A stretch of 64,000 nt of DNA from Candidatus Kapaibacterium sp. (GCA_026390695.1 JAPLFL010000128.1:62001-126000), one strand, 5' to 3'. Counted from the first letter of the stretch, positions 36,837 to 45,630 are shown. A program made the numbers and translations. The notes: generated by a model not told the origin, from the letters alone.

Positions 36837-37211
36837 ATGGTAACATTTTTGAGTATATTATTGATAATAAGTGCTATTTTATTAATCGTATTAGTGCTTC
36901 TACAGCCGGGAAAAGGCGATGTAGCTTCAAGTTTAGGTATGTTGTCCGGGCAATTTAATTCAATTCTCGGAACGCGCCGCGCTACAGATCTTCTTCAAAA
37001 ATTAACCATCGGTTTTGCCGCAGGTATTATGGTTGTTTGTCTTTTAACAAATGTTGGCTTTGTTTCACGCAACTCTGAAGAACAGGGTTCAAAAAAGAGT
37101 ACCATATTACAAGGTGTAGATGTAAACACTGCTCCTAGTGTACCAAGCGCACCATCCTCACCCGGTGCTCCTCAGCAACAACAACAGCAAAATAATCAAC
37201 AAAAGAAATAA
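36837..37211 (+). CDS. secG: Preprotein translocase subunit SecG
   Basis: A small two-helix membrane subunit of the SecYEG channel. The 124-residue protein has a first helix FLSILLIISAILLIVLVLLQPGKGD, the conserved cytoplasmic loop GDVASSLGMLSGQFNSILGTRRATDLLQKLT, and a second helix IGFAAGIMVVCLLTNVGFV. The C-terminal 45 residues are a Ser/Pro and Gln-rich tail (QQQQQQNNQQKK), common in this phylum. It ends at a strong terminator. Confidence 0.92.
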   Translation: MVTFLSILLIISAILLIVLVLLQPGKGDVASSLGMLSGQFNSILGTRRATDLLQKLTIGFAAGIMVVCLLTNVGFVSRNSEEQGSKKSTILQGVDVNTAPSVPSAPSSPGAPQQQQQQNNQQKK

Positions 37212-37228
37212 AGAAAATTGCTTTAAAC

Positions 37229-37265
37229 AAAAAAACCGGAATAGCTGAACTGTTCCGGTTTTTTT
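37229..37265. terminator. Bidirectional rho-independent terminator
   Basis: A 13-base inverted repeat (AAAAAAACCGGAA / TTCCGGTTTTTTT) with an 11-base loop lies between secG and the convergent GlmU-like gene. It has T tracts on both strands. Confidence 0.92.
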
Positions 37266-37281
37266 ATGTGTAAAAGTAAAT

Positions 37282-38031
37282 TTAATTTCTGTTTAAAAAA
37301 TCCTCACATCGTTTTAAATCCTCAACAGAATTGACTCCTTGCAGCTCGTCAAATTCTGCACAAATAAATGCTGAAACTTTTTTATTTTCATTCCTCAGAA
37401 TTTCAATAATGTCAGTCAGATAATATTCACCTTGGGCATTTTTATTGGAAACCAGATTCAGTGCGTTGAATAGTGATTTTGATTTAACAATAAAAATACC
37501 ACTATTAATTTCGTTAATTAGTTTTTCCTCAGGTTTTGTGTCTTTCTCTTCAACTATTTTTATAAAATTCCCTGAGCTATCTCTTACTATTCTTCCATAA
37601 CCGAAAGGATTCGCTGCTATGGCAGTCATATCAGATGCAACCGAACTTGTTTTTGTATGCATCTCAATAAATGCTGTTAATGATTCACTTTTGAGTAAAG
37701 GTACATCACCAGCCAAAATCAACACATTCCCATTATCATTCATCAAATATTCAGCAGCCTGAGCCACTGCATGGCCTGTTCCAAGCTGATCGTTTTGCTC
37801 TGCAAAAAATAAATTCTGTATATTTATAAATTTAATATATTCAATCACAGACTCTTTCTGATGCCCAACTACGACAATAATTTTTTTTGGATTGAGTTTC
37901 TGCACCTGCTCCAGCACGTAAGTTATTAAAGGCTTATCACCAAGAGGAGCCATCACTTTAGCCATATTTGGATTATTCATCCTTTTTCCCTTACCAGCGG
38001 CGAGGATTACAACTGAAAGATTTTCATTCAT
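37282..38031 (-). CDS. NTP transferase, GlmU N-terminal (uridylyltransferase) domain only
   Basis: The 249-residue protein covers just the nucleotidyltransferase half of GlmU. It has the pyrophosphorylase signature VVILAAGKGKRMNNPNMAKVMAPLGDKPLI, and QLGTGHAVAQAAEYL and LILAGDVPLL, with the metal-binding Asp. It also has YGRIVRD, IVEEKD and INSGIFIVKSKSLFNAL. The hexapeptide acetyltransferase half is missing, and the gene ends cleanly at a terminator. The likely reaction is UTP + GlcNAc-1-P to UDP-GlcNAc, but another sugar phosphate is possible. It follows panD by one base. Confidence 0.85.
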   Translation of the reverse strand: MNENLSVVILAAGKGKRMNNPNMAKVMAPLGDKPLITYVLEQVQKLNPKKIIVVVGHQKESVIEYIKFINIQNLFFAEQNDQLGTGHAVAQAAEYLMNDNGNVLILAGDVPLLKSESLTAFIEMHTKTSSVASDMTAIAANPFGYGRIVRDSSGNFIKIVEEKDTKPEEKLINEINSGIFIVKSKSLFNALNLVSNKNAQGEYYLTDIIEILRNENKKVSAFICAEFDELQGVNSVEDLKRCEDFLNRN

Positions 38032-38032
38032 A

Positions 38033-38419
38033 TTAATTTATAATTTTTCCGGGATCGGTTTCGTTTGAGACGGATATGATTGAATTATTCTTGTCCACAA
38101 GAACTATTGTAGGCTTATAAACAAGCGCACTTTCATTATCGAGATTCATATAAGTAATAATGATGATTTCGTCTCCTACCGCTCCCTTTCTGGCTGCAGC
38201 ACCATTTAAACAAATAACTTTACTTCCGCGGATTCCTTTAATGGTATAGGTTTCAAAACGCTCACCATTATTAATATTTACAACCGATACCTTTTCGTAA
38301 GGCAGAATATCGGCTGCATCCATTAAATCTTCATCAATTGTAAGAGAGCCCTCATAATACAGATTAGCCTCTGTTATGCGAGCACGATGTATTTTAGATT
38401 TGAACATTATTCTTTGCAT
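38033..38419 (-). CDS. panD: Aspartate 1-decarboxylase (pyruvoyl enzyme precursor)
   Basis: Makes beta-alanine from aspartate for pantothenate and CoA synthesis. The 128-residue precursor has the self-cleavage site in YYEGSLTID (Gly-Ser) that forms the pyruvoyl cofactor. The [27 protein letters not shown] block also matches. The start [25 protein letters not shown] lines up with the family N-terminus. Two ATGs are possible (38419 and 38407); the upstream one is preferred on family length. It is one base away from the next gene. Confidence 0.95.
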   Translation of the reverse strand: MQRIMFKSKIHRARITEANLYYEGSLTIDEDLMDAADILPYEKVSVVNINNGERFETYTIKGIRGSKVICLNGAAARKGAVGDEIIIITYMNLDNESALVYKPTIVLVDKNNSIISVSNETDPGKIIN

Positions 38420-38587
38420 AAATTGCTTTCAGAGCAAAAAAATATAATAGCTTGATTTAAACGATTGTTGAAAAAGAATATTTTAGAACAATTAATTTAA
38501 AATACTTAAATTCAAATTTCATTTATCAGAATACAAATTTAAAGATTTTTTTTAAGTTTTAGCACAAGAGAGGTTAGGATAGCATGA

Positions 38588-38809
38588 TCAGTCAGCTTTT
38601 TTTTTGCCAGCTTCACCCTTTAAGACAACAATTTCATCCTTATTATAAATTACTTCCCCGTTATCGGTTTTTGATCGGTTTTTTTTACCATTTACGGACT
38701 GGGTGCCGGTTATACTTGAAAATACATTTTGAATAAATTTCAAAATATATGTTATACCGAAAATTATTCCTCCTAAAATTAATAGAAGGATTATAAGAAA
38801 TTTTGTCAT
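38588..38809 (-). CDS. Small membrane protein, DUF4834-like
   Basis: The 73-residue protein has one N-terminal transmembrane helix (FLIILLLILGGIIFGITYILKFI) followed by a Lys/Asp-rich cytoplasmic tail (KKNRSKTDNGEVIYNKDEIVVLKGEAGKKK). This layout resembles DUF4834 proteins of Bacteroidota, in which a single helix precedes a short basic stretch and an acidic motif. The match is by general layout and is tentative. The gene stands alone, with 168 and 265 bases of apparently non-coding sequence either side. Function unknown. Confidence 0.55.
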   Translation of the reverse strand: MTKFLIILLLILGGIIFGITYILKFIQNVFSSITGTQSVNGKKNRSKTDNGEVIYNKDEIVVLKGEAGKKKAD

Positions 38810-39074
38810 ATTATCTTTATCAAAATCATTATTATTCGTTTATAAGAAACGCAAAAAATAGAATAAAATTGTAAAAACATATATCCATGTGATTTTTTCA
38901 TTCAAATATAGTTTATTAGTTAATAACAATAAATTAATTTAAGTTTCAACAATTTGATTTCTTTAGGGTTCCAAAATTTCACTTTCACTTATAGCAATTC
39001 ATTTCTTGTTAATTCCAAAATAATTTCATAAATTTAATGCTTTTATTGATTGAATTTAATTTTATTATATACAA

Positions 39075-39818
39075 ATGAATCTTAAAGGAAAAGTTGCTTT
39101 AATAACCGGCGCCAATGCCGGAATTGGTAATGCTATATTAACTAAATTAGCTGAACTCGGCTGTAATATATCTTTTGTTGACATTGCTCATAATGAGCTA
39201 ACTGAAAATACGATTAAACGGGTTGAGGCTTTAGGTCTGAAATGCAGGTTCTTTCAATCCGATGTTTCTAATTTCCAAGATGCTGAAATTATTATTCAAA
39301 AGATAATTTCAGAATTCGGTAAAATTGATATTTTGGTTAATAATGCAGGTATTAATAAAGATTCTGTGATTTGGAAAATGACGGAAGAGCAGTGGGACAG
39401 TGTTATTGATGTAAATCTTAAAGGTTATTTTAATTATGTGCGGGCAGTAGCTCCACTTTTTAAAGATCAATGCAACGGAAAAATAGTAAATATTACTTCA
39501 ATTAATGGTTTAAGAGGCAAATTCGGACAATCTAATTATTCTGCGGCAAAGGCCGGTATTATCGGTTTTACTAAAGCTCTTGCAAAAGAATTGGGTAAAT
39601 ACTCAATTAATGTTAATGCGGTTGCACCGGGTATGATTAATACGGATATGATGAAAAATATTCCTGAAGCAGCTCGCACGGCTGCATTGCAAGAAACTGT
39701 TCTTAACCGCATTGGCAGCCCGGAAGATATTGCTAATGCAGTTGCATTTTTGTGTAGTGATCTGTCAAAGCACATTACCGGCGAAATTATTAAAGTTGAT
39801 GGTGGGCAGTATATTTAA
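39075..39818 (+). CDS. Short-chain dehydrogenase/reductase, FabG/hydroxyacyl-CoA dehydrogenase-like
   Basis: The 247-residue Rossmann protein has the classical SDR motifs: TGANAGIG for NAD(P) binding, NNAG, the Ser of NITSING, the YSAAK catalytic pair, and PGMINTDM. The sequence is FabG-like throughout. It is the first gene of the benzoyl-CoA reductase run, ahead of a thiolase, and overlaps neither. In this setting a 3-hydroxyacyl-CoA dehydrogenase acting on the ring-opened (pimelyl-CoA-type) intermediates is more likely than fatty-acid synthesis; this is inference. Azoarcus bzd clusters also contain an SDR gene (bzdZ), and equivalence is possible but unproven. The upstream 250 bases are AT-rich, with no clear promoter or hairpin. 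Confidence 0.85.
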   Translation: MNLKGKVALITGANAGIGNAILTKLAELGCNISFVDIAHNELTENTIKRVEALGLKCRFFQSDVSNFQDAEIIIQKIISEFGKIDILVNNAGINKDSVIWKMTEEQWDSVIDVNLKGYFNYVRAVAPLFKDQCNGKIVNITSINGLRGKFGQSNYSAAKAGIIGFTKALAKELGKYSINVNAVAPGMINTDMMKNIPEAARTAALQETVLNRIGSPEDIANAVAFLCSDLSKHITGEIIKVDGGQYI

Positions 39819-39849
39819 TGAAATGTTTTATGTTGAAAGTTACGGGTTA

Positions 39850-41040
39850 ATGAATATAAATGACATAGTTGCTGTTGTGGCTGTTAGAACACCAATGGGA
39901 AAATTTGGCGGCATACTTAGAGGTATGGAGTCTTATGATATTGGAGCAGTGGCTATAAGAGAAGCAGTAAAAAGATCAGGTGAACTTGGCAATAAAATAG
40001 ATGAAGTAATTCTTGGATCTTGCCGCCAGGCTGGTAATGGCCCGAATCCAGCACGTACAGCTTCTGTTCGTGGTGGTATAGACATAACTGTACCTGTTTA
40101 TACCATTAATATGGCATGCCCCTCAGGAATGAAAGCAATTCATTTAGCTTCTCAGGCGATAAGGCTGGGTGAGGCTCAGACAGTGCTTGCCGGTGGATTT
40201 GAAAGTATGAGTAACATTCCATACTTACTTAAAAATGCACGATGGGAAGGTTTTAAAATGGGAAATAAAACCCTCGAAGATGGATGGAGCGATAGTATAG
40301 ATCCGCTTATTTCAATGGGAATGGGTGAAACAGCAGAGAATTTATTTGATAAATATAATATCTCTCGGTTTGAACAGGATGAATTTGCATGTAGTAGTCA
40401 TAATAAAGCCGCTTTAGCTCAATCAAACGGTTATTTTAACGAAGAAATTACACCTATAACAATTTCAGGAAATGCTAAAAAACCTGATATTATTTTTGAA
40501 AAAGATGAAACAATAAGATATGATGCCGATATTGAGAAAATGTCAAAACTTCAGCCATCATTTCGTAAGAATGGGACTGTAACAGCAGGAAATGCCTGTG
40601 GATTAAGTGATGGAGCGGTTGCAATTGTTTTAACAAGCAGACAGAATGCAATTAACTTCGGACTAAAGCCATTATTTTCAATTATATCTTATTCCGAAAC
40701 TGCTGTTGATCCTTCCACAATGGGCGAGGGTCCTGCTCTTTCAATACCTCTTGCTTTAAAAAAAGTAAACATGAATCTTGATGATATAGATTTGATCGAA
40801 GTAAATGAAGCTTTCGCTATTCAAGTACTCGCTAACGAACGTGAGTTAAAGTGGGATAGAAGCAAGTTAAATGTAAATGGTGGAGCAATAGCATTAGGTC
40901 ATCCTACTGGAATTAGCGGAGCCAGAATAGTTACTACTCTGTATTATGCTTTGAAAAGAATTGATGCGAATATTGGTATTGCATCAATATGTGGCGGTGG
41001 TGGTGTTACAAGCGCAATTATTATTAAAAGGGAATCTTAA
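39850..41040 (+). CDS. Thiolase (acetyl-CoA acyltransferase family)
   Basis: The track ORF starts inside the SDR gene, but the family N-terminus (DIVAVVAVRTPMGKFGG) fits the ATG at 39850, giving 396 residues. Three thiolase active-site regions are present: nucleophile Cys90 in INMACPSGMKAIH, the histidine in NGGAIALGHPTGISGARI, and the C-terminal cysteine in ASICGGGGVTSAI. The first motif has proline after the cysteine (CPSG) where CGSG or CASG is normal. The enzyme would cleave a 3-oxoacyl-CoA with CoA, giving acetyl-CoA. Together with the SDR it suits the last beta-oxidation steps after ring cleavage. It lies 48 bases before bzdN. Confidence 0.9.
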   Translation: MNINDIVAVVAVRTPMGKFGGILRGMESYDIGAVAIREAVKRSGELGNKIDEVILGSCRQAGNGPNPARTASVRGGIDITVPVYTINMACPSGMKAIHLASQAIRLGEAQTVLAGGFESMSNIPYLLKNARWEGFKMGNKTLEDGWSDSIDPLISMGMGETAENLFDKYNISRFEQDEFACSSHNKAALAQSNGYFNEEITPITISGNAKKPDIIFEKDETIRYDADIEKMSKLQPSFRKNGTVTAGNACGLSDGAVAIVLTSRQNAINFGLKPLFSIISYSETAVDPSTMGEGPALSIPLALKKVNMNLDDIDLIEVNEAFAIQVLANERELKWDRSKLNVNGGAIALGHPTGISGARIVTTLYYALKRIDANIGIASICGGGGVTSAIIIKRES

Positions 41041-41088
41041 ACTGTTTTTTGTTAATATTTTTATGTTTTATAAATTAAAGGAGTGTAA

Positions 41089-42219
41089 ATGATTACTCAA
41101 TTCCGTGATTGGGACTTAAACAGACACGCTTATGCAAAAGAATGGAAGGAACGGACAGGCGGAAAGGTTATGGGTTATTTCTGTACTTATGTACCGGAAG
41201 AAATTCTTTATGCAGCTAACATTCTCCCAGTCAGAATTCTTGGCAGCCATGAGCAAAATGATGTGACCGAGCCACATATTTTTGGTATGTTTTGCCCGTT
41301 TTGCCGCGACTGCCTTGCTCAAGGTCTAAAAGGAAGATATGATTATCTCGATGGAATTATGATAGCTCAGTCCTGTCTGCATATTCGTCAGGCTTATACA
41401 AGCTGGACCAAGCATATTCCAATAGATTTCCAATATTATTTACCAATGCCTAATAATGTTCAAAGTCCGCACGCAACGCCATATCTGACCGCTGAATATA
41501 TTCAATTTAAAGAAGCAGTAGAAAAGTGGATTGGCAAAGAGATCACTCCTGATGATCTTCAACGTGGCATTGACATAATGAACGAGAACAGAAGCCTAAT
41601 CCATGAGATTTACAATTATAAGAAAATGGATAATCCACCACTTTCCGGTGAAGAATCAATGGAAGTTGCTATAACTCAGCAAATGGTCGATAAACGCGAG
41701 CATTCAGTGGCAATGCGTAAACTTCTTGATGAAATAGCAGCAGGAGGTAAATCCACGAAAAACACCAGTGGTACTCGTCTAATGATACTTGGAAGTGAAA
41801 ATGATGATATTCCGTTTGTTAGAATGGTTGAATCAGTTAATGGTACTGTTGTCACCGATGATCACTGCATTGGCACACGTTATTTTTGGAATAATGTAGA
41901 ACCCGGAGAAGATTTGATAACTTCCATCGCACAACGTTATATAGACCGCCCTGCATGTCCGAGTAAAGACTGGATCGAACGCACTCGCATTCCTCACATT
42001 CTTTCTATAGCAAAAGAATTTGGAGTCAAGGGAGCAATAGTCATTCAGCAAAAGTTTTGTGATCCGCATGAACTTGATATTCCTGCGATTATCAAATCAT
42101 TAAATGCAAATGATATTAAAACGCTTTTCCTCGAATTTGACGTGACCGTACCTCTTGGTCAGTTTAAAATCAGAGTAGAAGCCTTTTTAGAAATGCTTCA
42201 AGAAGATGATTTATTTTAA
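41089..42219 (+). CDS. bzdN: Benzoyl-CoA reductase, bzd-type, N subunit
   Basis: This 376-residue protein belongs to the 2-hydroxyacyl-CoA dehydratase D-component family. The next three genes and the size of each subunit point to the Azoarcus-type (Bzd) rather than the Thauera-type (Bcr) reductase. N and O form the active-site half that binds the aromatic CoA ester and an iron-sulfur cluster. Cys residues at 32, 69, 72, 75 and 96 (GYFCTYVPEE, GMFCPFCRDC and AQSCLHIRQAYTSW) are candidate ligands. A ribosome site AAAGGAG precedes the ATG. The substrate could be benzoyl-CoA or a hydroxylated or methylated analogue; sequence alone cannot say. Confidence 0.9.
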   Translation: MITQFRDWDLNRHAYAKEWKERTGGKVMGYFCTYVPEEILYAANILPVRILGSHEQNDVTEPHIFGMFCPFCRDCLAQGLKGRYDYLDGIMIAQSCLHIRQAYTSWTKHIPIDFQYYLPMPNNVQSPHATPYLTAEYIQFKEAVEKWIGKEITPDDLQRGIDIMNENRSLIHEIYNYKKMDNPPLSGEESMEVAITQQMVDKREHSVAMRKLLDEIAAGGKSTKNTSGTRLMILGSENDDIPFVRMVESVNGTVVTDDHCIGTRYFWNNVEPGEDLITSIAQRYIDRPACPSKDWIERTRIPHILSIAKEFGVKGAIVIQQKFCDPHELDIPAIIKSLNANDIKTLFLEFDVTVPLGQFKIRVEAFLEMLQEDDLF

Positions 42220-42234
42220 TTAGAAAGGAAAATA

Positions 42235-43545
42235 ATGTCTATACCAACATATAAAACTGAAGCTTTAAAAAGCTGGAATAAAGCAAAAGAAATTCGAAAT
42301 GATTTTTATAAAAGATACCAGAATGCACATGAAAATGGTGGCCTACGTTGGGCTGGCGGTGCTTGGAGCTTTGGAGCCATACCTTGCGGTTTGGGAAGAG
42401 ATATTTTTCCAATAACCGGTGAGCCTTATGCTGCAGGAATTGCATTTAATAAAGAATTTTCATTGCGCTGTCTCGAAGCTACTGAAAGGAAAGGGTATGC
42501 CAGAGATTTGTGTGCTTATATGCGCACCTACTGGGGTTCTATAATTCTTGATGAGTATTTGTACGGTGGAAAATTTCCAAAACCGGATTTTATGTGGCAG
42601 GATCACGTCTGCTGCAGCCACTCAAAGTGGTATCAGGTAGCATCTGAATTAGAAGGTGGAATCCCAACTTACAGTATAGATGTAGCCGTAGGTCCATATA
42701 ACTCGGTAACAGAAAGTAAAATTGATTATATTGTTGCTCAAATGCAAGATGGAATCGAATGGCTTAAAAAAACTACCGGACGTGAATATAATGACGATTT
42801 ACTTATTGAAGCAGTCAATAATGAATGTCGTGCAACATCGGCATGGGCTGAAATCTGTATGTACAATATGGCAAAACCCGCTCCCTTGGATGAGAAAACA
42901 ATGTATTCGCTTTATGTTCTTGGTACTCTTGAAAAACATTCAAAAATTGTCGCAGATTATTATGAGGAATTGCGCGATGAAGTTAAATGGAGAGTTGAAA
43001 ATGGAATATCAGCTACTAAACATGAACGTTGCAGACTAATATCAGATACGCAGCCACCATGGGGATTCTTGGATGTATTCCGTTACCTCGAAGGTTTCGG
43101 AGCTGTTTCAGTCGGTTCTTTATATACATTCGGATTAATCGGAGTATGGGAAGATAAACCTGATGGTACCTGGGGACCACGTACTACTCCGGCTCAAAAG
43201 GGAATTAAAATTGAAACACGCGAGCAAGCTTTACGTATTCTGGCTGACTGGAATCTGAGTAAACCAGAATGGCAGCACTTCTATTCCCCACATCTTAAAT
43301 CAGATATGATGATAAAAATATGCCAGCAATGGCAAGTAGATGGCGTATTGCTGCATTACAACCGTGGATGCGAAGGTTTATCACTCGGTATTGCAGAAAA
43401 CAGGCTTGCCTTAATAGAAGCAGGTTATCCTGTAATGGCGTTTGAAGGCAATATGGGCGACGAACGTGAATTTGATGCAACTAAAACCATGAGCCGCATT
43501 GATTCGTTCATGGAGACTCTTGGAATGAAATTAATTAATCAATAA
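42235..43545 (+). CDS. bzdO: Benzoyl-CoA reductase, bzd-type, O subunit
   Basis: The 436-residue partner of BzdN, also of the HgdB-type dehydratase fold. The N-terminal half has GAWSFGAIPCGLGRDIFPITGEPYAA and the Cys pair in DHVCCSHSKWYQ. The C-terminus has WQVDGVLLHYNRGCEGLSLGIAENRLALIEAGYPVMAFEGNMGDEREFD, in which the GNMGDEREFD region matches the substrate-binding subunit of benzoyl-CoA reductases. Cys51, 79, 93, 126, 127 and the late Cys of RGCEG are possible cluster ligands. It lies 15 bases after bzdN, with GAAAGGAAAA as a ribosome site. Confidence 0.9.
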   Translation: MSIPTYKTEALKSWNKAKEIRNDFYKRYQNAHENGGLRWAGGAWSFGAIPCGLGRDIFPITGEPYAAGIAFNKEFSLRCLEATERKGYARDLCAYMRTYWGSIILDEYLYGGKFPKPDFMWQDHVCCSHSKWYQVASELEGGIPTYSIDVAVGPYNSVTESKIDYIVAQMQDGIEWLKKTTGREYNDDLLIEAVNNECRATSAWAEICMYNMAKPAPLDEKTMYSLYVLGTLEKHSKIVADYYEELRDEVKWRVENGISATKHERCRLISDTQPPWGFLDVFRYLEGFGAVSVGSLYTFGLIGVWEDKPDGTWGPRTTPAQKGIKIETREQALRILADWNLSKPEWQHFYSPHLKSDMMIKICQQWQVDGVLLHYNRGCEGLSLGIAENRLALIEAGYPVMAFEGNMGDEREFDATKTMSRIDSFMETLGMKLINQ

Positions 43546-43555
43546 AGGAGAAATT

Positions 43556-44317
43556 ATGATAAATGTTGGAATTGATCTTGGTGCAAAAAACATCAAAATT
43601 GTTATGGTTAGCAATGGTGAAGTTATAGCCAGAGGCATTACCTTATCAGGTTTTGAAACTAAAGAAAACTCTACTGCACTATTTGACAGTATGCTTCAGG
43701 AGCATGGAATTGCACGGGGAGATATAAGCACCATTACAACTACAGGTAGTGGACGTAAAGCAATTGATTTTGCAACAAACAGCATAACTGAGGTTACTGC
43801 TGCTACAAAAGGTGCTACGACCCTTTTCCCAACTTCACGCTGCGTCATTGATGTAGGTGCTGAAGAAGGCAGATCAATAAGAATTGACCCTAACGGAAAA
43901 ATTATTGATTTTGCACTAAACGAGAAATGCGCTGCAGGAGCAGGTGCATTTATCGAATCAATGGGTCGCGCATTGGAACTTACAGTCGAAACATTTGGGC
44001 CTTTGTCATTAGAATCCGATAAAGAAATCCCAATGAACGCTCAGTGTGCAGTTTTTGCAGAATCGGAAGTTGTATCTCTATTACACTCTAAGACTGAGAA
44101 AAAAGATATTGCTAAAGCCGTGAATGATGCAGTGGCTTCAAGAATTGTATCTATGACCCGCAAAGTTGGCTTTGAAAAAGATATTCAGCTTATCGGTGGA
44201 ATGGCTAAGAATCTTGGGTTTGTTGATTCATTAAAAAGAGCACTTGACTCAGAGTTGATAATTCCTGATTTTCCGGAATTTATCTCAGCTTACGGTGCAG
44301 CAATTTATAATGATTAA
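43556..44317 (+). CDS. bzdP: Benzoyl-CoA reductase ATPase, bzd-type, P subunit
   Basis: A 253-residue ASKHA-fold ATPase of the BcrA/BcrD/BadF/BadG family. It has the first nucleotide motif GIDLGAKNIKIVMVS and TTTGSGRKAI. Two cluster-binding cysteines, Cys125 (NEKCAAGAGAF) and Cys164 (NAQCAVFAESE), hold the [4Fe-4S] shared between ATPase subunits. The phosphate loop reads VIDVGAEEGRSI where the Q partner has ILDMGGQDCKAI, so the two subunits are not equal. With Q it hydrolyses ATP to drive electrons onto N/O. It follows bzdO by 10 bases with AAAGGAGAA before the ATG. Confidence 0.9.
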   Translation: MINVGIDLGAKNIKIVMVSNGEVIARGITLSGFETKENSTALFDSMLQEHGIARGDISTITTTGSGRKAIDFATNSITEVTAATKGATTLFPTSRCVIDVGAEEGRSIRIDPNGKIIDFALNEKCAAGAGAFIESMGRALELTVETFGPLSLESDKEIPMNAQCAVFAESEVVSLLHSKTEKKDIAKAVNDAVASRIVSMTRKVGFEKDIQLIGGMAKNLGFVDSLKRALDSELIIPDFPEFISAYGAAIYND

Positions 44318-44352
44318 ATTAATTTTATATAAACTAATTAAGGAGAAATTTA

Positions 44353-45219
44353 ATGGCAAAAGAGTTTTGGCGTTGGAAAGAATATAATTGGAAAAATGAG
44401 GATATTAGTTGGAAGAACGGTTCTACGATAAGTGCTGGCATTGATGTAGGTTCTGTTAGTTCTCAGGCTGTGATCCTTGTAGATGGGGAATTATACGCTT
44501 ATTCAAGCATGAGAACCGGCTCTGATAGTCCTAAAAGTGCAGAAAATGCAATGAATTGGGCATTAGATGGCACCGAGATGACCATGCAAAATATTCATTA
44601 TGTTGTTGGCACCGGATATGGCCGTGTAAATGTCCCGTTTGCGAATAAAACAATTACTGAAATTGCCTGCCATGCCCGCGGTGCAAATACTATGTATGGG
44701 CCTACAGTTCGCACTATTCTTGACATGGGTGGTCAGGACTGTAAAGCTATCCGCTGTGACGAGAAAGGTAAAGTGACTAACTTTCTAATGAATGATAAAT
44801 GCGCTGCCGGTACTGGTCGCGGAATGGAAGTTTTTGCTGATTTGCTTTCAGTGCCCATTGAGGATATTGGACCTTTATCTTTTGAAGTTGCAGAAGAACC
44901 TCCTCCTGTATCAAGCACCTGTGTGGTTTTTGCAAAGACAGAAGCTACAAGTCTGTTGCGTCAGGGTTGGCCAAAGAATAAGGTTATTGCTTCATATTGC
45001 TCTGCTATGGCTCATCGTGTTGTATCTTTACTTGAAAGAATCAGTGTTGAGAACGATTTTGTTATCACAGGAGGAATCGGCAAAAACATAGGTGTCGTAA
45101 AAAGAATCACTGATGAACTCGGTGCTAATACTCTGCAATCTAAATATGACACTCAGATTGCAGGTGCATTGGGAGCCGCTTTGTTCGGACGTGCATTAGC
45201 TGAAAAAGAGCGTAAATAA
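44353..45219 (+). CDS. bzdQ: Benzoyl-CoA reductase ATPase, bzd-type, Q subunit
   Basis: The larger ATPase subunit (288 residues). It starts with a family-specific extension MAKEFWRWKEYNWKNEDISWK before the ASKHA domain (AGIDVGSVSSQAVILV). The phosphate-2 loop ILDMGGQDCKAIRCDEKG is intact. Cluster cysteines are Cys150 (NDKCAAGTGRGMEVFADLL) and Cys190 (SSTCVVFAKTEATSLL). The short sizes of P and Q (27 and 31 kDa, by length) match BzdP/BzdQ and not BcrA, which is near 48 kDa. The ATG follows TTAAGGAGAAATTTA. It is 35 bases after bzdP and 123 bases before the ferredoxin gene. Confidence 0.9.
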   Translation: MAKEFWRWKEYNWKNEDISWKNGSTISAGIDVGSVSSQAVILVDGELYAYSSMRTGSDSPKSAENAMNWALDGTEMTMQNIHYVVGTGYGRVNVPFANKTITEIACHARGANTMYGPTVRTILDMGGQDCKAIRCDEKGKVTNFLMNDKCAAGTGRGMEVFADLLSVPIEDIGPLSFEVAEEPPPVSSTCVVFAKTEATSLLRQGWPKNKVIASYCSAMAHRVVSLLERISVENDFVITGGIGKNIGVVKRITDELGANTLQSKYDTQIAGALGAALFGRALAEKERK

Positions 45220-45342
45220 TTATTAATTATAAATGATTAATGATTAAAAAAGAAATATAATATCTTCTGACACAAAATTTGGGTTGGGCTTGGAGATACT
45301 AATATTAGAAATTGACAATTTATAATTATAATTGAGGTCGAT

Positions 45343-45630
45343 ATGATAGCAAATTTCGGTTACAAGGACGGATCAGGGGAATTTTATATAGCTATTGATA
45401 CTGATAAGTGCAATGGCTGTGGAGATTGTATCCCTGCCTGTCCATCTCATATCCTTGCTTTAAGAGATAATGAATTTGATCCTATGGCTGATGATCAAAT
45501 GGTTGTAATACTTGATGAGTTTAGGAAAAAAATTAAATATGCTTGTGCTGCTTGTAAGCCAGACCATGCTGTTCACAGCCTTCCGTGCGTTAATGCATGC
45601 GCACCGGTTGCAATCACGCATTCATGGTGA
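45343..45630 (+). CDS. Ferredoxin, BzdM-like
   Basis: A 95-residue iron-sulfur protein that fits the role of electron donor for the reductase. The first motif is a full [4Fe-4S] set, CNGCGDCIPACPSHI. The C-terminal half has CAACKPDHAVHSLPCVNACAP, whose cysteine spacing differs from the usual bacterial 2[4Fe-4S] pattern and might hold a second cluster with an altered ligand arrangement. Azoarcus bzd operons carry bzdM, a ferredoxin gene, right after the subunit genes, so position and type agree. No firm statement on the redox potential is possible. A strong terminator follows 60 bases downstream. The ATG has TTGAGGTCG before it. Confidence 0.75.
   Translation: MIANFGYKDGSGEFYIAIDTDKCNGCGDCIPACPSHILALRDNEFDPMADDQMVVILDEFRKKIKYACAACKPDHAVHSLPCVNACAPVAITHSW

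Noticed and set aside
39712-39849. Extended thiolase start overlapping the SDR gene (MAARKILLMQLHFC...)
   Set aside because: The extra 46 residues do not resemble thiolases, and the family N-terminus begins at the ATG at 39850.
45290-45342. TTGACA...TATAAT-like sequence before the ferredoxin gene
   Set aside because: The spacing between the two boxes is only about 10 bases, too short for a sigma-70 promoter, and the phylum uses a different consensus.
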